Source: Eubacteriales Family XIII. Incertae Sedis bacterium (GTDB lineage Bacteria; Bacillota; Clostridia; Peptostreptococcales; Anaerovoracaceae). Taken from it: a stretch of 57,366 nt of DNA. Positions 33,861 through 41,476 of the stretch are shown here, one piece after another. The stretch lies in assembly GCA_031264295.1 (NCBI GenBank), contig JAISED010000028.1, forward strand, positions 1 to 57,366, in the 5' to 3' direction. Numbering within the stretch: the first letter of the stretch is position 1; each line of letters begins with the position of its first letter. The notes beneath the pieces are model-generated. The model had not been told where the DNA came from and searched no databases. It saw only the letters and a program-made list of their open reading frames with translations. Position numbers and translations under genes: made by a program.

Positions 33861-35185
33861 AAGGGCTTCACCTCATCTCCATCTTGCAGCTTGGATTGAC
33901 CTTCCACGATCAGACTGTCGCCGACGGCAAGGCCGGAACGCACCTCTACCCTGTCGCCCAAGATCTCGCCCGTTTCGACCTGTCGGCGGCGGGCGACTCC
34001 GGCGTCATAGACATAAACGACATCGCTCGCCGCTAGGTGGAGAACGCTGGAAACGGGAACCAATATATATTCACGTCCCGGAAGCTCCAGGCTTACCTGA
34101 GTGATCATCCCCGCCCGCAGCCGCCCGTCCGGATTTTCAAGACGAACCCTGCCCGTAAAGTTACGCGTCATACTGTCGGCCAAGGCGCCGATTTCCTCAA
34201 GCTTGCCATGCCAAGTGTCTTCAGCGCCGTAGACATATACCTCTGCCGCCAGATCGGGGGTCAAGCGAGAAGCCTCGGCGTCCGTCAGACCGACTTCCGC
34301 CCACATTTCGGCAGTACGGCCCAGAGCGAGCACCGGATAGCCTGCCGCCGTGCTTTCACCGGACGCGGCGATCACCTGCAGTACTTGGCCGTCCCACGGA
34401 CTCGTGATCTCTGTGGCCTCTAGATTCGACAGGGGTAGATCGTAAGCCGCCTGCGCACGCTCAGCTTCGGCGCGGCCTACCCGCAGGGCTTCGGTCGCCT
34501 GGGTGACGGCGGCCTCGTCCACCGCCTTTTTCGCGGTAATCTCATCCATATTAATGGCTGTGGCGGCGCCTTCCTTATACAATTCCGCTATTCTGTCATA
34601 GTTAGCCAGTGTTAAGTCAAGCTGAGCCTGTGCCTGACTGAGCTGAGCCGGTAAAATTCGCTCCGCCTGCGCCTTCGCCGATTGCAAGGCCGCAGCTGCG
34701 GCGCGTACCTGAATTTCATAATCTACGGGCTGTAAACGAGCGAGCAGCTGGCCGGCTGTGACTGTATCGCCGGCATGGACGTATATGTCCTCAATAACGC
34801 CCGCCACCTTAAAGGATAGTTTTGTCGTTTCCGCAGGCGCGATCTGCCCGCTCCAAACCATTTCTTCCGCTATTATCTCTGAGGTCACGGGCATGACGCT
34901 TACACTCTGCGGCGGATCGGCGACCGTTGAGGCGCTGTTGCAGCCGGTCAGAAGTAAAACTAAAGCAAATATAAACGCCGGCAGCAAAGCGCTCACGCCG
35001 CCGGGCGGTGTTAATCCGGCCGCAGCTGTTTCGCCTGGCGGTGTTACATCAGCCGCAGCTACTTCGCCATGCGGTGTTACATCAGCCGCAGCTACTTCGC
35101 CGGGCGGTGTTATGTCAGCCGCGGTTGCCCCGCCGCCAGATTTTGTTACTTCAGCCTTAGCTGTTTTTTGTACTGAGATATCCAC
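33857..35185 (-). CDS. RND-pump periplasmic adaptor-type lipoprotein with N-terminal repeat insertion
   Basis: A 442-residue HlyD/AcrA-like adaptor. Beta-barrel and lipoyl halves flank a long coiled coil (about 165-245, ALQSAKAQAERILPAQLSQ ... AVTQATEALRVGRAEAERAQ); ITSPWDGQVLQV is the second lipoyl half. A lipobox LLLTGC places the lipidated Cys at residue 82, unusually far in, because four 11-residue units (TPPGEVAAADV type) lie ahead of the hydrophobic segment. GTG start with AAGGAGG six bases upstream; no later start fits. It joins the RND pump to the envelope and is translated together with it (ATGA overlap). Confidence 0.85.
   Translation of the reverse strand: MDISVQKTAKAEVTKSGGGATAADITPPGEVAAADVTPHGEVAAADVTPPGETAAAGLTPPGGVSALLPAFIFALVLLLTGCNSASTVADPPQSVSVMPVTSEIIAEEMVWSGQIAPAETTKLSFKVAGVIEDIYVHAGDTVTAGQLLARLQPVDYEIQVRAAAAALQSAKAQAERILPAQLSQAQAQLDLTLANYDRIAELYKEGAATAINMDEITAKKAVDEAAVTQATEALRVGRAEAERAQAAYDLPLSNLEATEITSPWDGQVLQVIAASGESTAAGYPVLALGRTAEMWAEVGLTDAEASRLTPDLAAEVYVYGAEDTWHGKLEEIGALADSMTRNFTGRVRLENPDGRLRAGMITQVSLELPGREYILVPVSSVLHLAASDVVYVYDAGVARRRQVETGEILGDRVEVRSGLAVGDSLIVEGQSKLQDGDEVKPL
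35001..35132. repeat. Four tandem 33-bp repeats inside the adaptor gene
   Basis: Units start at 35001, 35034, 35067 and 35100; each contains GGCGGTGTTACATCAGCCG or a close variant. 33 bases is 11 codons, so the frame is kept. Confidence 0.92.
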
Positions 35186-35200
35186 GATAAGCCTCCTTCG

Positions 35201-35217
35201 TACTGGGTTCAGTATTA
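35201..35217. repeat. Dispersed palindrome copy 5
   Basis: TACTGGGTTCAGTATTA, directly before the adaptor ribosome site AAGGAGG (minus strand), so it must be in the leader of the RND operon. Confidence 0.55.
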
Positions 35218-35272
35218 GACGGCAAAAGAATACCAAGCGTGATAATTTTTATGGCTTATATGCTATTGGTAT

Positions 35273-35278
35273 ATTATA
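35273..35278 (-). promoter_or_regulatory. Candidate -10 box of the RND operon
   Basis: TATAAT on the minus strand, about 90 bases before the GTG. No good -35 is present at 17 bases, so activation or a weak promoter is likely. Confidence 0.35.
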
Positions 35279-35350
35279 ATTGTATTACAATTGACGATTA
35301 AAAGCAATAGACAATCTTACTCAGACGTGTGTTGAATAACGAAAGCTTTA

Positions 35351-35397
35351 ATAGGCAAGCTCCGGAAACCTGACGAGGGTTTCCGGAGCTTGCCTAT
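35351..35397. terminator. 20-bp perfect hairpin
   Basis: Arms 35351-35370 and 35378-35397 (ATAGGCAAGCTCCGGAAACC and its complement) with loop TGACGAG. It lies after the acetolactate-synthase-like gene and small ORF (minus strand), before the RND operon; the T-run on the minus strand is short (TATTAAAGCTTTCG). Its right arm matches 29912-29926. Confidence 0.7.
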
Positions 35398-35416
35398 AAT
35401 ACTGAACTCAGTAGTC
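35398..35416. repeat. Dispersed palindrome copy 6
   Basis: AATACTGAACTCAGTAGTC, core 35400-35413, abutting the hairpin at 35351-35397. Confidence 0.6.
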
Positions 35417-35423
35417 CCCCGAG

Positions 35424-35513
35424 CTATCGGTTTTTAACATCTTTTTTTAACCTGGCGATCAGCAATATCGCAAGTAAGGTGGCGGCGGCTATAATCATGA
35501 CATTAAAAAGCAT
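35424..35513 (-). CDS. Possible 29-residue membrane peptide
   Basis: MLFNVMIIAAATLLAILLIARLKKDVKNR: one hydrophobic helix and a basic tail. The frame is open nine codons further upstream without a start. It lies 45 bases after the acetolactate-synthase-like gene. No convincing ribosome site. It could be a small membrane protein or the end of a lost, wall- or membrane-anchored protein. Confidence 0.3.
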   Translation of the reverse strand: MLFNVMIIAAATLLAILLIARLKKDVKNR

Positions 35514-35558
35514 GGTATAGTCCTGCGTGTCCGGCTCATTTTATGCGCACGGTTGGCA

Positions 35559-37280
35559 TCAGCCGTAGTATGCGGCGATCTCTTCCTTCGTCAGGGGCTG
35601 TCCCCCGCAACCGTACATGACGGTGAAGGGGCACGGATACCCGGCGGCCACCTTTACATTGATGATGGACGGCTTACCCGAAGCGTAAGCTCGTCTGATC
35701 GCCGGTTTAACCTCATTTATATCTTCCACATATTCGCCGTATCCACCGAAAACCTCGGCGATCTTTTCATATCTCCGCTCCACAAGCGTCGTGGCTATAT
35801 ATCCGTCCTTTACTTCATCTGCGCTTCGCATAGTTTCGGCCATCTTGACCATGCCCCATTGGGCGTCATTGGAGACGACGCAGATCACGGGGATTCCGAA
35901 TCTGGCCATCGTGTCGAATTCACCCAGATAAAAGCCTATGCTCCCATCGCCTGTATATTCAAGTACCGGCTTGCCGTGAGCGAACCACTGCCCTATCGCG
36001 AAGCCTTGGCCGACGCCGATGGTGCCGTTGGCGGCATAAGCGGCGATCTGTCCCGGCCTCCGCGCCCTCACAGTGCGCAGGAACCACTCGTAAGCATCTC
36101 CGCCGTCGACCGCCACTGACCAGTCAGGCGCCTCCTCATTGAGAAAGTCGCTCACTTCCGCAGCCAGACGCGCCGGGTGCATGGGATTTATGTCTTTAAA
36201 CTGATATCCCTCATTCCAGTCGGCTCTGTAATCATTATGCAATGCTTCGGCTTTCTTCGCCCACTTTCCATCGGCGCGCCCGTGAGATTTAGCCTTTATT
36301 GCTGCAAGAAGCTGTCCTGCGCCTGCGCCCGCACCCGCGACTATGCCCACATGAGCGGGACAGTTAAAGCCTATCATCCTCACATCGGGGTGAATTTGGA
36401 TGAACTTGGCGTTTTCGTTTATCAAGGGGGGCTGACCATTGTTAAGCCTGAAATTCATGGCCGCGGCAAGGTTTATTATGACGTCGGCTTCGCAGAGCGC
36501 GCCCTCGCCGATTCTGAACAGCGCGTTGTCCTCGCTGCCGAACCAGCCCCTCGCCATGGTAGTGGCATATACGGGCATATTGAGGTGAGACGACAATGCT
36601 TCGACCGCCGCTCTGCCGCCGCCGGAAGTAAAGACTGCCGCGTCGCCCGCCACCAGCACAGGTTGTTTCGCATGTATGAGCAGTTCCGCGGCCTCATCGA
36701 TCAAACTTGGGTCGCCGAAGGATTGCGTGGAAACGCGGGACTTTTCCGGAAATTTCACATCATCCATATCCAGCGTGGCTTTCATTATATTCACAGGGAC
36801 TTCAAGATACGCCGGTCCGGGCGCCGCGCCCAGCATTTGCCGGAAGGCCTTTGTAACATACTCGGGTATCCTGTGCGCCTCGAATATTTTAGCCGCCCAA
36901 AGGGTATTACTCTTTAGTATGGTCACAGTGTCCATGCCCATGTCCTGTTCAGCGCCTGAATCGAAATCGCCGACCCCGACCGAGGCGGAGATCGTCAATA
37001 CAGGGGAGCCTGCCGCTCTCGCTTCGAAAACCCCCTGCATCGTCTGCATCACGCCCGGCGTCACCGTAGCCAGCATCACGCCCGGCTTGCCCGTGGCGCG
37101 CGCGTATGCGTCGGCGGCGTAAACGCCGGCGTTTTCATGCCTTACGTCAATAACCTTGATCCCCTCGGCTCTGCAACCGTATATGACCGGCATGATCTGC
37201 CCGCCGCAAAGCGTGAATATCTGTTCAACACCTTCGTTTTTGAGCTGCCTGGCGAATAATCGCCCTCCATTGACAATCAT
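35559..37280 (-). CDS. Thiamine-diphosphate enzyme, acetolactate synthase large-subunit-like
   Basis: A 573-residue ThDP-dependent enzyme. The catalytic Glu49 is in VRHENAGVYAADAYAR; the ThDP/Mg motif begins GDGSIGFYLGEFDTM (about 440) and ends CVVSNDAQWGM; the middle FAD/ADP-like domain carries QPVLVAGDAAVF. Overall organisation matches acetolactate synthase, glyoxylate carboligase or oxalyl-CoA decarboxylase relatives; no regulatory small subunit (ilvN) is adjacent, so a role outside branched-chain amino-acid synthesis is likely. ATG at 37280 has AGGAG nine bases ahead; an ATG nine codons upstream lacks one. The C-terminus PCPFTVMYGCGGQPLTKEEI is unusual for IlvB. Confidence 0.82.
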   Translation of the reverse strand: MIVNGGRLFARQLKNEGVEQIFTLCGGQIMPVIYGCRAEGIKVIDVRHENAGVYAADAYARATGKPGVMLATVTPGVMQTMQGVFEARAAGSPVLTISASVGVGDFDSGAEQDMGMDTVTILKSNTLWAAKIFEAHRIPEYVTKAFRQMLGAAPGPAYLEVPVNIMKATLDMDDVKFPEKSRVSTQSFGDPSLIDEAAELLIHAKQPVLVAGDAAVFTSGGGRAAVEALSSHLNMPVYATTMARGWFGSEDNALFRIGEGALCEADVIINLAAAMNFRLNNGQPPLINENAKFIQIHPDVRMIGFNCPAHVGIVAGAGAGAGQLLAAIKAKSHGRADGKWAKKAEALHNDYRADWNEGYQFKDINPMHPARLAAEVSDFLNEEAPDWSVAVDGGDAYEWFLRTVRARRPGQIAAYAANGTIGVGQGFAIGQWFAHGKPVLEYTGDGSIGFYLGEFDTMARFGIPVICVVSNDAQWGMVKMAETMRSADEVKDGYIATTLVERRYEKIAEVFGGYGEYVEDINEVKPAIRRAYASGKPSIINVKVAAGYPCPFTVMYGCGGQPLTKEEIAAYYG

Positions 37281-37329
37281 TTCAATATTCTCCTTGTATA
37301 GACCCAATATGACTTCTCTTACACAGAAA

Positions 37330-37358
37330 TAGGATATTCGATTTTTTTCTTCGAATAT
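37330..37358 (-). terminator. Hairpin after the lytic transglycosylase gene
   Basis: GGATATTCGA and TCGAATATCC around a 9-base centre rich in T. It lies between the transglycosylase stop and the next minus-strand gene; the trailing T-run is weak. Confidence 0.5.
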
Positions 37359-37399
37359 CCCATAGACTTATCTTCTTTATCTTGTTCGAAATCCAGCAC

Positions 37400-38497
37400 T
37401 TACTCGCTGTCGGTTGTCCCATAGCCGCCATTCACGAGGTAGTCGTCAATACCCGCCATGATATTGTTCACGCTCTCCGCGTAACCTCTGGAAAACGTGC
37501 CTCTGCTCACATTGCCGGAGCCTTGGTTGTATGCGCTCAACGCCAGACCGACGTTGTCGTCGTACCTGTTAAGTTGGGTTCTTATATACTCAGCCCCCTT
37601 GTCTATGCTCGTCTTCGCGTCAAGCAACCGGTCTGTAGTCACTCCCATAGCCGCCGCCGTCTTGGGCATGATCTGCATCAGCCCCGTAGCGCCCGAACGA
37701 TTCCTCGCGTCCGTTCTGAAATTGCTTTCTTTCTGCGCAACCGCTAACAACAACTTTGTATCAAGATTATTCATCATGGCCGCCCGCTTAAACAGGAAAA
37801 CAAGTTCCTGACTCCTGCTGACGCTCACATTCTTATTCCTCTGATTTATGTAATCCGCAAGTCCCTTATTGAATCCGGCCTGTGCGGATGGAAAAAAGCT
37901 CGCTGCCGGCGTCTCTTCGTGTGTGCTTATGCATATCCCGAGGTTCGGATCGAAATGCAGATCCCAACCCATGGCGTTGTCCGCCATCGTTCTGAGCGGA
38001 AGATACAAGATCCCTCCTACCATAATGACCGGCTTACCGCCTAGATCGACCTGCCTGCCGGCGGCATTACTCCCGGCTATGGCGCCGAAGACTCCAGAGG
38101 AAGCCGACGCAATCTCTCCGGGTTCAAGCATTGTTACCAATACGCTGTCTTCCGCCCACGCATATACATCGTTGGCGTCATTTTTGAACCGATTATCTCT
38201 TATGTTGACAATACTTGCTTCCTTCTTCCACAGCTTGAGTACGTTTCTCTCCCAGTCCATCTCATAGCCAAAGCCCATCAGGTCTCCCATATCAGGCGTC
38301 AGCGGCATATACATGAGGTCGTCATAAATGAAGAAAGGATACTGAAGATTGTAATTTACAACCTGTACACCGTTTATTACTATATCTTTCAGGAAAAACT
38401 TCCCGTATGCCTCCCCGCTGGCGCTCGCCGGAATCACCGAGCACATGATGATCACTGCTGAAAACAATATTGCCAAAAACTTCTTTAACTTAACCAT
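37400..38497 (-). CDS. Exported lytic transglycosylase with copper-amine-oxidase-type N-terminal domain
   Basis: A 365-residue exported protein: signal peptide (about 1-27, PASASG), a beta-rich region (about 35-185) of the kind called copper amine oxidase N-terminal-like (NGVQVVNYN...PFFIYDDLMYMPLTP, GGILYLPLRTMADNAMGW), and an SLT lytic transglycosylase domain (about 235-355) with catalytic Glu257 in AQKESNF, GATGLMQIMPKTA and ALSAYNQGSGNV. It cleaves peptidoglycan glycan strands to anhydromuropeptides, for remodelling or secretion-apparatus insertion. GGAAGGGG lies seven bases before the ATG. Confidence 0.9.
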   Translation of the reverse strand: MVKLKKFLAILFSAVIIMCSVIPASASGEAYGKFFLKDIVINGVQVVNYNLQYPFFIYDDLMYMPLTPDMGDLMGFGYEMDWERNVLKLWKKEASIVNIRDNRFKNDANDVYAWAEDSVLVTMLEPGEIASASSGVFGAIAGSNAAGRQVDLGGKPVIMVGGILYLPLRTMADNAMGWDLHFDPNLGICISTHEETPAASFFPSAQAGFNKGLADYINQRNKNVSVSRSQELVFLFKRAAMMNNLDTKLLLAVAQKESNFRTDARNRSGATGLMQIMPKTAAAMGVTTDRLLDAKTSIDKGAEYIRTQLNRYDDNVGLALSAYNQGSGNVSRGTFSRGYAESVNNIMAGIDDYLVNGGYGTTDSE

Positions 38498-38676
38498 AAT
38501 CTATCCCCTTCCCTATAAACATTATAATTATTATAGCAACAGGGAAGGGGATTGTATACCAAATATAAAATTTTCAGAATATTCTCACAGTTTAAATCTC
38601 TGTTTTTCAAGGCCTATGGCAATGTGTTTTTTGTGTGAAGAGCCGCATTTGCCCCTGAATGGTCTTTCTATAATAG

Positions 38677-40206
38677 TCAATTTTCTTCTACAATGACAAT
38701 ATCAGCCGCCGAGTTTTTGTCGTCAGAAACGTCGTACATCCGTACTCTGCTTCTGACATGAACGCTTCCGGCGCCGGCTACAGAATACTTACCGGTTCCC
38801 TTACTCAAATAATACACCGTCACTTGTTCCTTCATCTCAAAGACATCGTCGCCTAGCGTAAGCACATTCCCCGACTTCTCCGATATTTCAGTGAAGTCGC
38901 CATTGCTTCCGATTTCCTTAACACTGGATATGATCGGCACATTAAATCTGCCGTCAACCGACGCCACGCTGACAACCTTACCGTTTCTGAGTCGGAATTC
39001 GTACACCTGCCCCTTTGTATAGTCCGCGCTCCCTGGAATATTTACATTCGCCAGTTCTGTCGAACCTTGCCAGAGTATCTCTCTGCCGGCGGAAAGCGTC
39101 GAAAATCCGTCTACTGCGTTATTTTCACCGTCGGATGTTTTAGAAATCCCGTTTATCACACCATAAGCGTATCCGCTGAATCCGACATCATTCGGCATAA
39201 TGATTTTCGAGATCTTGCCGTCCGTCGTCTCATACCATGCGGGCGTCTCCACATTCTTGTACTTATACACATTCCCAGTCAGGTAGTCGGCGCTTTTGTC
39301 CGATAATTCCATACCGCTTCTGTACTCCGCCCTGATCTTGTACGTGTACACTACCGCATTCGACGCGATTTCCTTGCCGTTGAATGTATGTATATTCGCA
39401 TCAAACTTGGCGTTAGAGATGTAGCTCAAGTCCCCGCTCGCAGGAGATGCTTGAGTCCCTTGCCCGTTTGACGGCGAGCCGGAGGAACCGGACGACTCAG
39501 ACGGTGATCCGGAAGACGAAGATGATGATCCGGAAGACGAAGATGATGATCCGGACGGCTCGGAAGACAAGGCCGCCTGACCCATAGCCTCTATCTTCGA
39601 AAGCACATTATATACCAACTGAGCCGCCATCCACTTGTCGGCGTATTGGGGCAACGGGGCTGTTATACCATCCAGCGCGTTGATATCGCCCGCCTTTGCT
39701 ATATAATTTTCCGGCCACTTCCCTCCTATTTCGCTGTCTATGTAACCCGCCGCGCGCATCGTCATAGTGATCAACTCATTCATAGTTACGTTATTGCCGG
39801 GTCTGAAATCACCTTCGGGGTATCCCGCAACCACGCCCCTTTCAACCGCGTAGGCGATATAGCCTTCCGCCCAGTCATAGCCCAGCATGTCCGGAAATCC
39901 GCTCTTCTTCGCGTCTTGAGTAGCCGTTCCGTCCACCTGGGCGATCGGCGCTTGCATAGCCTTTACTATTATTGTGCAGATCTGCGCCCGTGTTAGCTTA
40001 GTGTCGGGATAGAAATTCCCGTCCGGATCCCCGGTTATGACGTCTTTATCCGCCAATGCCGTTACTGCTCTTTCATAAGGCTTACCCGCGATATCCGGCG
40101 GAACCGCCGCTCCATAGACAAAGCCCGTTGCACACAGCACAAATGCCGTCGCCAATGAGATAAGGCGAAAGGCCGCAGTTCTTGATTTTTTTCCTATAGT
40201 CTTCAT
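38677..40206 (-). CDS. SLH-domain surface protein with unknown C-terminal domain
   Basis: A 509-residue exported protein: signal peptide (about 1-35), two clear SLH domains (about 36-85 and 100-155) and a weak third (about 160-205), a Ser/Gly-rich linker (about 215-255; SSSSSGSS repeats), then about 250 residues of mainly beta sequence (GKEIASNAVVYTYKIRAEY, YEFRLRNGKVVSVASVD, VYYLSKGTGKYSV) that I do not recognise. It is wall-anchored through SLH. GGGGG lies five bases before the ATG. It is 29 bases after another SLH gene and probably in the same operon. Confidence 0.82.
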   Translation of the reverse strand: MKTIGKKSRTAAFRLISLATAFVLCATGFVYGAAVPPDIAGKPYERAVTALADKDVITGDPDGNFYPDTKLTRAQICTIIVKAMQAPIAQVDGTATQDAKKSGFPDMLGYDWAEGYIAYAVERGVVAGYPEGDFRPGNNVTMNELITMTMRAAGYIDSEIGGKWPENYIAKAGDINALDGITAPLPQYADKWMAAQLVYNVLSKIEAMGQAALSSEPSGSSSSSSGSSSSSSGSPSESSGSSGSPSNGQGTQASPASGDLSYISNAKFDANIHTFNGKEIASNAVVYTYKIRAEYRSGMELSDKSADYLTGNVYKYKNVETPAWYETTDGKISKIIMPNDVGFSGYAYGVINGISKTSDGENNAVDGFSTLSAGREILWQGSTELANVNIPGSADYTKGQVYEFRLRNGKVVSVASVDGRFNVPIISSVKEIGSNGDFTEISEKSGNVLTLGDDVFEMKEQVTVYYLSKGTGKYSVAGAGSVHVRSRVRMYDVSDDKNSAADIVIVEEN

Positions 40207-40235
40207 ACTTGCCCCCATTCCATTAATATCCGGTT

Positions 40236-41204
40236 TCAGATAATATCAAATACAGAGTTGCTGGTCTGCGATACCGCAATAGACATGCCGCTCTTAAGCA
40301 TAAATGACGGTATCGTAGCGCTTAATGTCACTGCGGCGGCGCTTTCGGGCGTGCCCGTGATCTCTATACTCACCCTGCTCATACCTGCGACTATCCTGTC
40401 TTTTATCACAGCGCTAAGCCCGTTGGCCGACAATCCGAAAAACCAGTTTGTTACATCGGTATTGGGATATATGTCAACAAACGTGTCATTATACACGTCT
40501 ATGATCACGTTCTGTGGTTCCAGCGGCGTCCCCGAGGTCCCCTTAATAATGACCTTCCCGAATGTCGCATTGCCCCCTGTAATCGAAGCAAGCGGTTTTT
40601 GCGGGATCATACGGTTTGTAATAATGGCTATATCGCCTTTAAGCGCAGGCGCCATCCAATCAGTCACCTCAACGGTTCCGATCAGGTTGTACATGTCCGC
40701 GTACTCAATGTAGGCTTTCGGCCACGGTCCTATCAATTCATCCTGTTGACCGCGTTGTATCCTTATGAGAATCGTTATAGCCTCGGCATATGAAACCTCC
40801 TTGCCGGGTGCGAATCTCTCATCTCCGACGCCTTTTATCCAGCCCTGTTCATAACACCGATTTATGTAAGCCTCGGCCCAACCGTAACCTTCCAAATCTG
40901 TAAAGCGCGACACGTCCTGTCCGACGTTCTGCTGATGCGTGGCTCGTGCCGCTATCGCAGCGAATTCAGCCCTTGTTATGGACTTTTCCGGATGGAAGAG
41001 ACCATCCGTATCTCCCGTGATCGTCTTGGCGTCTATCAACGCTTTTACCGCACTGAAGTATTTGGTATTCAGAACATCCTGAGGATAAACGCTTGTCGCA
41101 TCCCATGGATTATAGTTGATGTCGGCCGCGAACGTTGCGCTTCCGACTGCCGTCACAGATAAAACCAGCAACACGGCGCTCATTTTCATTAAAATTTTTT
41201 TCAT
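40236..41204 (-). CDS. SLH-domain surface protein
   Basis: A 322-residue exported protein: signal peptide (about 1-26), three SLH-type units (about 40-205, with TITGDTDGLFHPEKSITRAE and GWIKGVGDERFAPGKEVSYAE), and an unrecognised C-terminal part of about 110 residues with VIIKGTSGTPLEPQNVIIDVY and a Ser/Thr-rich beta end. The start is uncertain: the ATG at 41204 is 14 bases from GGAGG, while an ATG at 41216 is only two bases from it. First gene of a two-gene SLH operon. Confidence 0.8.
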   Translation of the reverse strand: MKKILMKMSAVLLVLSVTAVGSATFAADINYNPWDATSVYPQDVLNTKYFSAVKALIDAKTITGDTDGLFHPEKSITRAEFAAIAARATHQQNVGQDVSRFTDLEGYGWAEAYINRCYEQGWIKGVGDERFAPGKEVSYAEAITILIRIQRGQQDELIGPWPKAYIEYADMYNLIGTVEVTDWMAPALKGDIAIITNRMIPQKPLASITGGNATFGKVIIKGTSGTPLEPQNVIIDVYNDTFVDIYPNTDVTNWFFGLSANGLSAVIKDRIVAGMSRVSIEITGTPESAAAVTLSATIPSFMLKSGMSIAVSQTSNSVFDII

Positions 41205-41300
41205 ATGCAATTCCATCACCTCCATTTAGATTATACCAAAAAAACCACAAGTTTTCATTACATTGGGGTTACATATTTATAAATTTATATCGTGGGTAAT

Positions 41301-41344
41301 AAAACCCGCCTGCCGCTCGCGTTAGGCAAGGGCAGGCGGGTTTT
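41301..41344 (-). terminator. Terminator of the giant GH3 gene
   Basis: AAAACCCGCCTGCC (41301-41314) and GGCAGGCGGGTTTT (41331-41344): a 14-bp stem; on the minus strand it is followed by ATTACCC after TTTT. It separates the giant GH3 gene from the downstream SLH operon. Confidence 0.88.
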
Positions 41345-41476
41345 ATGGTTATTAGGTCTGCACCGTCATCGATATACGGCAGTCATTCCTGCGGCTGCGG
41401 CTGTCGTCGTGTCAGCCGTCGATCTGTTTCTATGTCTGAGACCGAATAAGCCGCTGTCGTTGTTCTTGCAGATGCT

